Shown: in pieces, positions 57,548 to 64,000 of the stretch
How the letters are laid out: each line of letters opens with the position of its first letter
Numbering within the stretch: the first letter of the stretch is position 1
Assembly (NCBI GenBank): GCA_030715195.1
Contig: JAUYVI010000001.1
Coordinates: forward strand, 310,001-374,000
DNA: 64,000 nt
DNA from: Dongia sedimenti
Lineage (GTDB): Bacteria; Pseudomonadota; Alphaproteobacteria; Dongiales; Dongiaceae
Reading direction: 5' to 3'
Notes under the pieces: model-generated
What the model was told of the DNA's origin: nothing
Database searches by the model: none
Seen by the model: the letters and a program-made list of their open reading frames with translations, nothing else
Translations under genes and position numbers: made by a program

Positions 57548-57871
57548 GGACGGGCGCCTTCATTGGTTGGGCAGGACTGAGGGTTGACACATTGGGCCGC
57601 CGGTTCGTTCCTGCAAGCCAGCTATACCAATGGATAAGGGCAATCCGAAACCTGTCGGCGTCGACAGCTCACGCGCCGGAATCGGACGGGTGAACAGTCT
57701 CCGCGTTTCGCTTGAACCTCCGAGAGCCGCGCCGCGACCAAATCCGCGACACGCCGGTCGAAGATTTTTGGCGCGCTTGCCGATACGCCATGATTCTGAC
57801 ACCTTTAGCGTGTAGAGCATCATTTCGGGCGGTTCGCGTGGTTCCGTCCGAGCGCGGGAAGGCGTCAGTTG
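57548..57871. other. Divergent 324-base intergenic region
   Basis: This gap separates the DUF2231 gene (minus) from the giant secreted protein gene (plus). A TTGACA is at 57584-57589 on the plus strand, but no -10 match follows at proper distance. Possible small frames (for example 57630-57815) have no family resemblance, no ribosome-binding site and atypical composition. I see no RNA gene or repeat. Promoters must lie here but are not recognisable. Confidence 0.5.
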
Positions 57872-60800
57872 ATGGCGTGGCGTGGTGGGTTGTGTGCGTT
57901 GGCAGCGCTTTTCGCGCTGTCGGCGCCGTGGTGTGGCACGGCTTCGGCCGCCACGCCGAGTTTCGATTGCGCGGCTGCGGCGGCGCCCATTGAAATCCTG
58001 ATATGCGGCCACGACGAACTCGCCACGGCGGATGCCGCCCTGGCGGACACGTTTCGCGACCTGCTGGCTGGGCTGGAGGGCGAGGCGAAAGCAAGCCTGT
58101 TGGCCGAGCAGCGACAATGGCTGAAGGCGCGCTTTGCAACCTGCGGTATTCCAACCGCCGGCAAGACGCTCCCGACGGATGCCGACAAGGCGGCCGCCTG
58201 CCTGATCGGCGTATATAAGGAGCGCCTCGCCGGGCTGAAGAAGCGTGGCGAGGCCGGTGCGCCGACCAAAACCGTGGCGCCGATCGAGGGCCAATTGCCG
58301 ACGGCACTCGGCCTGGAGCAGGGCACCGTCCCGGCGACCGGCGACCAGCAGACTCTCCTATCCGTCGCCGCGTTCGGCCGTTATGCGGTCACGGTGAAGA
58401 GCGCCCAGGGCGTCGCCCTGCAGCTGGTCGATCGCATGGCCGGGCCCGGCCCGGTCGAGGGCGTGGCCGGCGAGAAGGACGGGCGGGTCGATGCCTTCCT
58501 GGACCGCGGCGTCTACAAGATCCTGCTGCAGGCGGACGAGCAAGGTTCCGGCGAAGCGGCGCTGAGTGTTCATCCTTTCGCCGAACTGAACGGGCCGGAA
58601 ATGCCGCGCCTGCCGGAAATCCGGCGGATCGACACCGATCTCGGCGATTTCCAGCAGCGCTCCTATTGGCTGGAGATCTCCAGCCGCCGCGTGGTGGCGA
58701 TCGAGGCCGCCGGGCGCAATCTCTCGGAGATGCGGCTCTGGCGTGACGGCAACTGGCTGGTCGATGCCGTTCCCGTCGCCGACCAGGTCGAACCGGAGCC
58801 GGGTAAGCCGCTCGCCGTGCGGCGCATCGTGACGATGCTGGAGCCCGGTCTCTATCTGCTCTCGGCCTATGGCGGACCGGACCTGCCCTGGGCGAAGACC
58901 TCGGATGAACATCCGCTCCACATGCGGATGGGCATTCCGACCATCGCCGAGGCGGGGCGCGAGACCTTCACCACCAGTCCGTTCGGCATCGATCGCTTCC
59001 TGGTCCCGGCGAAGGCGAACTATTTCCGCATCGAACTGCCGGAGGCCGAAGCGGCGGATCTCTTCGTCAACGACTATTCCGAAGCGGCACCGTTCGAACC
59101 CGGCCAGCACGCCGAGATCACCAAAAAGAGCGTTCCGCCGATCGCCGAGATCAGGGCAACGAGCCGGGATATCGGGTTCAAAGTCGTCACCATCCGTCGC
59201 GAAGCCGGCAAGCCCTACGTGCTGCAGCGCTTCAAGGCGGTCGAAACCTATTATTTCGATGGCTCCGGCGACTATTGGATCGCGACCCTGCATTCCGGTT
59301 ATGGCGAGGACAGTGTCGATGCGACGGGCCTGCTCACCAAGCACGGCCCCGGCACGCCGGAGGAAATCATCAACAGCAATGCGCCGGAACTCGACGGCCA
59401 ATCGGTCTGGAAGCGGCGCTTCAACTTGCTGGAGCCGGTCACCGTCTATTTTCACGTGACCCGGACCGGGAAGTATGTGGTCACCAGCTCAGGCGCCGAG
59501 GCCGAGTACCGCTTCGAGCCGATGATTCATCTCGGCATCAACTACAAGCCGCCAAAGTTCCAGCCCTCGGGCGCGGTCTGGGACCTGGACCCTGGCTATT
59601 ACATTCTGAGCGGCCAGCCGGTGGAGGACGGCAAGGGCATCCTCGACATCCGCGTCGCGGCGCAAGGCAATATGAGCGAAGGCGGGGACCAGGCGAAAGA
59701 GACCACCACTCTGTTTCAGCGGCAGGAGCTCTTCAGCTCGCTCGGCTACACGCTCTATCTCAACCAGCAGCCGGGCGTGGAAGCGGGCGTCGTGCTGCGC
59801 CGCCTACCGATCGATCTCCAGCCTGGCCTGCCGCTGGTCCTGAAGGCGGGGCAGTCGCTCGACATCCCGGTGCGGGCGCCCGAGGGCGGGTTGGTCACGG
59901 CGGTCGCTGAGGATGCGTCGGCGCTGAAATTCACCATTGATCGCGGAGCGCCGATGACCGAATGGCGCGGCGACGGCAAGGAGCACACGCTCAGCATCGC
60001 CAACGCGACCGACCAGGCGTTCAACGCGGCACTCCGCTACATGCCCGACGACCTCGCCCCGCATGCGCCGCTGGCCAAGGTGCCGGCGGAGACGTTGGCG
60101 TCGATCCCGACCTTTCCGCCCTTGGTCCCGGAGCAACCGGCCTATTTCGACATCGCCAAGACCGAGCAGCGGACCTTCGCGTTGGATGTCGCGGAGGCGG
60201 GACTCTATCGCGTGGAATCGACCGGCCTGTTGCAGGGCGAAGGCAACATGCGCTCGCGCACGGTGATCTCGCTCGATCGCCAGGCCAACAACGGCACCGG
60301 CCGGAACTTCCTGTTGCAGCAATATCTCGGCCAGGGCCATTACCAAGTCTCCGTTGCGGCGCAGGGCGAGACCCACGGGCGCATGGGCGTCGTGGCGGCG
60401 CGCACCGAGCTGATGGATGGCGGCGCGCTGTCGCTCGGCGTGCCGGCGCGCGACACCATCGCTTCGGGCAACGGCCTGGTCTACACTTTCGACATTGCGG
60501 CGGCGGGACGGTATCGGTTGCAGGCGCTGGGTCTCGGCCGAACCTATCTGATGCGGCTCGAGGATCAGGACGGCTGGCCGATCATCGCGCCCAACGCTCC
60601 GGCCGACCTCGCCATGGACTTCGAGCCCGGGCATTACCGTCTGGTGATCCTGCCGCAACCGGTCGAGGCGAAGATCGTGACCCTGCTGGAGCGGATTTCG
60701 GAACCGGCGGCGATCGAGGGCCACGGCCCGCACGACCTGGTGCTCAATCAGCCGCAGGACTTCCAATGGCAGGAGCCGGAGGCGGGTGCCGCGCGCGTGC

Positions 60801-63493
60801 CCGACCAATGGCGCTTTACGCTGCCGGCGGCGGCGCATGTCACCATCGACCTCAGCCGCGGCATGCGCGCCGATCTGCTGGGTGAGGACGGCAAGGCCCG
60901 CAATGAAGTGATCGGCGGCGAGAGCTGGAGCGGCGAGTTGCCGACCGGCACCCATACACTGCGCGCGACCACGCTCGAACCCAACAACCGCTTCGACTAC
61001 ACGGTCTCGGTGGCGGCGCAGGAGCTGGTTGCGGGCCGCAGTCTGGTCACCAATCTGCCCGCCGACATTCCGGTCTCGATCGGCAGTGATGCCGTGGTGG
61101 AGATCGGCTCGTTCGGCGTGACGGATGTGCGCGCCTGGCTCTATGACGCCAAGGACAAGCTGGTCGCGACCAACGACGACCGGCCGAACGACTGGAATTT
61201 CGCCATCGCCGGCCGTCTGCAGCCCGGATACTACAAGCTGCATCTGGAAGCCGTCGGCAAGGCCCCGCCGGCGCCCCAGCCCGCCGTCACCGACACGGTC
61301 GAGGACGGCGAGAACGACCAGATGATCTCGGGAGATTCCGAGGAAGGCGAAGAGGAACCCACCGCTGCACCTGTTGAAGCCGAACCCGGCCAGACCACGG
61401 TCTCGATCTATCAGGCCGAGGAGCAATCCGAGCCGGCGCTCGCCGTCGGCAAGGACATCGCGCTTTCCGGTCCAAAGGTTCACCTCGTCCCGCTCACCGG
61501 TGCCGCCGGCGACGTTCTGGTCGCCGCCGCGGACGCGGCCGGGCCGGCGGTCGGGCTGGGCCTGGAGCGCCAGGAGAACGACCAATGGCGCACAATCTCG
61601 GAAAACGTGGGGCGCTCGCCCTGGGTCGCGGTGTCGGTGAAGGGGATCAAGGGCACCTATCGTCTGCGCGTCTGGTCGGTCGATCGCAACACCGATCCGA
61701 TCCGGCTGCAGACCCGCGCGGCAAGCCCCGCCTCCGCGCCGTCAAAACAGTTCGGTGCCGGCGGTGTCCCGCTCACCCCGATCGCGGGGATCGAGCCGGC
61801 GCTGGGCCTCGCGGCGGTGACCATCGATGCGGCCGGCGCCTATCGCCTGGCTCAACCGGAGGCCGATCTCGCCTGGTCTACCGAGAACGGCCGGCCACTG
61901 GCCGGCGATCCGCTCGGCGTCGTCTTCGGCAACAAGGGCACGTTCTGGTTCGGCGCGCGCCTCACCGATGCCGCGGCCAAGGTTTCCGGCAAACTTGTGG
62001 TGCCTGGCGCCGGCGTCGTCGCGCTGACGGTGCCGGGATCGGATCACGGCGCTTCCGTTGTCGCCGATCCGGTGGCGGGGAAAGGCCTGCCGCATCTCTG
62101 GCTGGTGGAATCGCGGCTTGGCCAGCCCGGGATCGGCGCCAAGGGATTGGTCCGCGTCGCGGCGGAACAATCTGCCGTTGCGGTGTCGATGTCGGGGCAG
62201 GACACCGGCTTTGCTCTGCGGCTCTGGAATGCCGGTGATCCGGTGACGCCGCTGCCACTGACCTTGCGGCGGATCGATTTCGCCGCGCCGGCGAAAGCGG
62301 CAGTCGACTGGGGCGTGGCGGATCGCGGCATCAAATCGCATCAGGCACTGGCCTTCGCCCTGCCGAAGGGGCTGAAGCGTCTGAACCTCGCGCTGCCGCC
62401 CTTGACCGCGGTCATCCTGCGCGACGGTTCGAGCAGCGAAGGCATCTGGTCGGGCAACACGCCACTGGCCCTCGCGCGCGATAGCACGGCTGATCAGGTG
62501 CTGGTGCTCTCCGCGGCGGAGACGGACGGACAGATCGGGCTGTCGCTGACGCCGATCGTGAGCGCCGATGCGGCCACGACCTTGGGCGGCGGGCGCATCT
62601 TCAAGCAATACTTCCCGGCCGAGGGCGTGGTGCGGCTCGATATCCGCCTGTCCGATGCCGAGAAGAATGCCGCCGGCACGCTGCGGGTGATGACCGAAGG
62701 CGTGGCCAAGCAGATGATGCTCCATCGCAATGACGGCACGGTCTCCGACGCCGCGAGGCCGCTGCTCAATGGCAATGCCACGCTCGATCTGGCGCATGGC
62801 GCCGGTCTGGTCGTGGCCTGGATCGATGGCGGCGACCCGCTGACCTCGCTCGGCGTCGCCGCCCAGGGGATCCAGGTCAAGGAAACGTCGAGCGTGCAGC
62901 TCGCCGGCGCCGCGCAGCAGATTGTCTTCGCTGTGGCGGAACCGAAGTTCCTGCGCTTGAAGACCACGACGCCGGTGATCGCCGAGCTCGAGGCGCCACA
63001 GCGTCTGAAGGTCTTCGCCGACGGCGCCGATCTCAGTCTCCTGCTGCCGAAGGGCACCACGCCCGTGGTGCTGCGCGCCGCCGGCGAGGGCCTGCTCTCC
63101 GGCATCGCCGAGGCGTCGCTGATCGACATCGCGCCGATCGATGAAGGGCTCGGGCCGAAGGTGCGTCTCGCACCTGGCGAATCCCGGCTCTATTCCTTCA
63201 CCGTGAAGGACGAGCGCGATATCGGCGTCGGCGTGCGCGGCGCCACCGATTCAGCGCATTGCCGCGTGCTCGACGCGGAGGGCAGCGAGATCGGTTCCGG
63301 CGTGGTGCAGATGCTGCATCTCAAGGCTGGCACCTATCTGCTGGCGGTCGATGCACCGGCCCAGGGCACGGCGATCGAAGTGCAGCCGGCCCTGGTCGGC
63401 GTCGCCGGCCCGGACGGCAGCCCGCCCGACGACGTGAAGCGCGGCTATCTGGAACTGGCCGGCCTCAAACCTCAAACTCAGACACAGGAGTAG
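57872..63493 (+). CDS. Giant secreted protein with N-terminal LprI/DUF1311 domain and repeated beta-sandwich segments
   Basis: A 1873-residue exported protein. The signal peptide (1-26, cleavage near ASA) is followed by an LprI-like (DUF1311) domain at about 28-125, with paired cysteines in SFDCAAAAAPIEILICG, the QRQWLKARFATC segment and ACLIGVYKERL. The rest has no recognised enzyme motif. It repeats a short beta pattern (GxYxLxV-like) at roughly 210, 323, 571, 819, 916, 1022, 1115, 1258 and 1817, like prepeptidase C-terminal or similar sandwich domains. An acidic linker is at about 1140-1190. ATG 57872 follows GGAAGG. It precedes an alpha-2-macroglobulin-like gene by five bases. Function is unknown; an envelope-protective role is inferred. 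Confidence 0.85.
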   Translation: MAWRGGLCALAALFALSAPWCGTASAATPSFDCAAAAAPIEILICGHDELATADAALADTFRDLLAGLEGEAKASLLAEQRQWLKARFATCGIPTAGKTLPTDADKAAACLIGVYKERLAGLKKRGEAGAPTKTVAPIEGQLPTALGLEQGTVPATGDQQTLLSVAAFGRYAVTVKSAQGVALQLVDRMAGPGPVEGVAGEKDGRVDAFLDRGVYKILLQADEQGSGEAALSVHPFAELNGPEMPRLPEIRRIDTDLGDFQQRSYWLEISSRRVVAIEAAGRNLSEMRLWRDGNWLVDAVPVADQVEPEPGKPLAVRRIVTMLEPGLYLLSAYGGPDLPWAKTSDEHPLHMRMGIPTIAEAGRETFTTSPFGIDRFLVPAKANYFRIELPEAEAADLFVNDYSEAAPFEPGQHAEITKKSVPPIAEIRATSRDIGFKVVTIRREAGKPYVLQRFKAVETYYFDGSGDYWIATLHSGYGEDSVDATGLLTKHGPGTPEEIINSNAPELDGQSVWKRRFNLLEPVTVYFHVTRTGKYVVTSSGAEAEYRFEPMIHLGINYKPPKFQPSGAVWDLDPGYYILSGQPVEDGKGILDIRVAAQGNMSEGGDQAKETTTLFQRQELFSSLGYTLYLNQQPGVEAGVVLRRLPIDLQPGLPLVLKAGQSLDIPVRAPEGGLVTAVAEDASALKFTIDRGAPMTEWRGDGKEHTLSIANATDQAFNAALRYMPDDLAPHAPLAKVPAETLASIPTFPPLVPEQPAYFDIAKTEQRTFALDVAEAGLYRVESTGLLQGEGNMRSRTVISLDRQANNGTGRNFLLQQYLGQGHYQVSVAAQGETHGRMGVVAARTELMDGGALSLGVPARDTIASGNGLVYTFDIAAAGRYRLQALGLGRTYLMRLEDQDGWPIIAPNAPADLAMDFEPGHYRLVILPQPVEAKIVTLLERISEPAAIEGHGPHDLVLNQPQDFQWQEPEAGAARVPDQWRFTLPAAAHVTIDLSRGMRADLLGEDGKARNEVIGGESWSGELPTGTHTLRATTLEPNNRFDYTVSVAAQELVAGRSLVTNLPADIPVSIGSDAVVEIGSFGVTDVRAWLYDAKDKLVATNDDRPNDWNFAIAGRLQPGYYKLHLEAVGKAPPAPQPAVTDTVEDGENDQMISGDSEEGEEEPTAAPVEAEPGQTTVSIYQAEEQSEPALAVGKDIALSGPKVHLVPLTGAAGDVLVAAADAAGPAVGLGLERQENDQWRTISENVGRSPWVAVSVKGIKGTYRLRVWSVDRNTDPIRLQTRAASPASAPSKQFGAGGVPLTPIAGIEPALGLAAVTIDAAGAYRLAQPEADLAWSTENGRPLAGDPLGVVFGNKGTFWFGARLTDAAAKVSGKLVVPGAGVVALTVPGSDHGASVVADPVAGKGLPHLWLVESRLGQPGIGAKGLVRVAAEQSAVAVSMSGQDTGFALRLWNAGDPVTPLPLTLRRIDFAAPAKAAVDWGVADRGIKSHQALAFALPKGLKRLNLALPPLTAVILRDGSSSEGIWSGNTPLALARDSTADQVLVLSAAETDGQIGLSLTPIVSADAATTLGGGRIFKQYFPAEGVVRLDIRLSDAEKNAAGTLRVMTEGVAKQMMLHRNDGTVSDAARPLLNGNATLDLAHGAGLVVAWIDGGDPLTSLGVAAQGIQVKETSSVQLAGAAQQIVFAVAEPKFLRLKTTTPVIAELEAPQRLKVFADGADLSLLLPKGTTPVVLRAAGEGLLSGIAEASLIDIAPIDEGLGPKVRLAPGESRLYSFTVKDERDIGVGVRGATDSAHCRVLDAEGSEIGSGVVQMLHLKAGTYLLAVDAPAQGTAIEVQPALVGVAGPDGSPPDDVKRGYLELAGLKPQTQTQE

Positions 63494-63498
63494 CTCTC

Positions 63499-64000
63499 GT
63501 GCGCGCGTGGTTGAACCCGCTCGCCGGCATCCGCGGAATGGCCTGCGCCATTCTGCTCATCGCCTTGCCGGTCGTTCCCCTTCCGGTCGTTCCGGTGGCC
63601 TTTGCCGATGAGAAGGTGCCCGCGAGTCCGCAGGATGTCGTGCGTCCGGCCGGTGCGGTCGTGGTGCCGGAGAAGTTCCTGCGGCGCTGGGATCCGATCA
63701 CCGTGTTCTTCGATGCCGATATCGGCCCCGCGGCCGGCGGCGCCGAAGATCATCCGGAGAAATACTTCGCGCTGGCGCCGCTGCATCCCGGTGCGGCGAC
63801 CTGGATCAATGCCCGGACCCTGCAGTTCAAGCCGGCCGAGCCCTGGCCGCCGCTCACCCGCTTCGCACTCAAAGTCGGCGCGCGCGGCGTCAATCTCGCG
63901 ACCCTGATGTCGGCGCCGACCGCCACCACGCCCTCGGACAGCGCCACCGGCCTCGATCCGGTGAAGGCGATCGCGCTCACCCTGCCGGAGCCGCTCGACG
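63499..64000 (+). CDS. Alpha-2-macroglobulin-like protein, N-terminal part (3' end beyond window)
   Basis: An incomplete gene that starts at GTG 63499 with AGGAG at eight bases upstream and runs off the window. The signal peptide has a hydrophobic core (MACAILLIALPVV, cleavage near AFA) and no clear lipobox. The visible mature part (about 130 residues) has the opening of bacterial macroglobulins: RWDPITVFFDADI, the ATWINARTLQFKPAEPWPPLTRFALKV strand pair and a hydrophobic-acidic pattern. Bacterial macroglobulins trap proteases in the periplasm. Assignment rests on the N-terminal pattern only. The thioester domain is not in view. It lies five bases after the giant secreted protein gene, so the two are likely one operon. 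Confidence 0.62.
   Translation, partial: MRAWLNPLAGIRGMACAILLIALPVVPLPVVPVAFADEKVPASPQDVVRPAGAVVVPEKFLRRWDPITVFFDADIGPAAGGAEDHPEKYFALAPLHPGAATWINARTLQFKPAEPWPPLTRFALKVGARGVNLATLMSAPTATTPSDSATGLDPVKAIALTLPEPLD

Noticed and set aside
57630-57815. Small plus-strand frame of 61 codons in the 324-base gap
   Set aside because: It has no ribosome-binding site, an Arg/Pro-rich shadow-like composition and no conserved features.
59804-61585. Minus-strand frame of 593 codons inside the giant secreted protein gene
   Set aside because: It is antisense, low in complexity and rich in Arg, Gly and His, with no domain pattern.

Overview
The window is high-GC DNA (one near-continuous set of genes, few gaps above 200 bases) from what looks like a free-living alphaproteobacterium, probably of the Rhodospirillales type. 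This is inferred from the gene families: napEFDABC, several FCD-type GntR regulators, many binding-protein-dependent ABC importers, and EryC/LerI-type tetrulose phosphate isomerases. No rRNA, tRNA, CRISPR array, insertion sequence or prophage gene was seen. The genus cannot be read from the sequence.

Layout. (1) 1-4.0 kb: the end of an EAL phosphodiesterase, an AsmA-like envelope protein and an amidase. (2) 4.1-18.0 kb: an acid-sugar type catabolic region. It has an orphan Tat-exported binding protein, methylmalonate-semialdehyde dehydrogenase (mmsA), three enolase-superfamily enzymes and a GntR regulator on the minus strand. A divergent plus-strand operon carries binding protein, two permeases, ATPase, a fourth enolase-superfamily enzyme and an RraA-like aldolase. 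(3) 18.2-26.7 kb: a LacI-family regulator and a tight operon of ABC sugar importer, GH127 (beta-L-arabinofuranosidase family) and a PdxA2-like dehydrogenase. Two 16-20 bp palindromes flank the regulator's own promoter. (4) 26.6-38.7 kb: a cluster that resembles hydroxyproline catabolism. It has an Ldh2-family imine reductase, a DapA-family deaminase, an aldehyde dehydrogenase, a Gfo/Idh protein, a GMC flavoprotein, a Pot-type importer, a GntR regulator and a Ser/Cys proline-racemase-family epimerase. A 9-12 base motif is shared by three of its promoters. (5) 38.9-44.5 kb, minus strand: a LerI/EryC isomerase pair, a formate/nitrite-type channel, an EEP-family hydrolase and a phospholipase D-VTT fusion. 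(6) 44.6-51.0 kb: ThuA, Gfo/Idh and a ROK regulator that lacks the zinc motif, divergent from a binding protein and two permeases with no ATPase. (7) 51.0-55.8 kb: periplasmic nitrate reductase napEFDABC, including a 59-codon napE. (8) 55.8-64.0 kb: a sorbosone-dehydrogenase-like lipoprotein and a DUF2231 membrane protein, divergent from an 1873-residue secreted protein with an N-terminal LprI-like domain and then the start of an alpha-2-macroglobulin-like gene.

How it works together. Most of the window is devoted to taking up and breaking down plant- or organic-matter-derived sugars, sugar acids and amino-acid-like compounds, with each uptake system next to its own enzymes and regulator. In three sugar-type operons a strong RNA hairpin sits between the binding-protein gene and the first permease gene. 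That arrangement would let the binding protein be made in excess. The least explained parts are the GMC-containing hydroxyproline-like cluster and the giant LprI-domain protein beside the macroglobulin gene.
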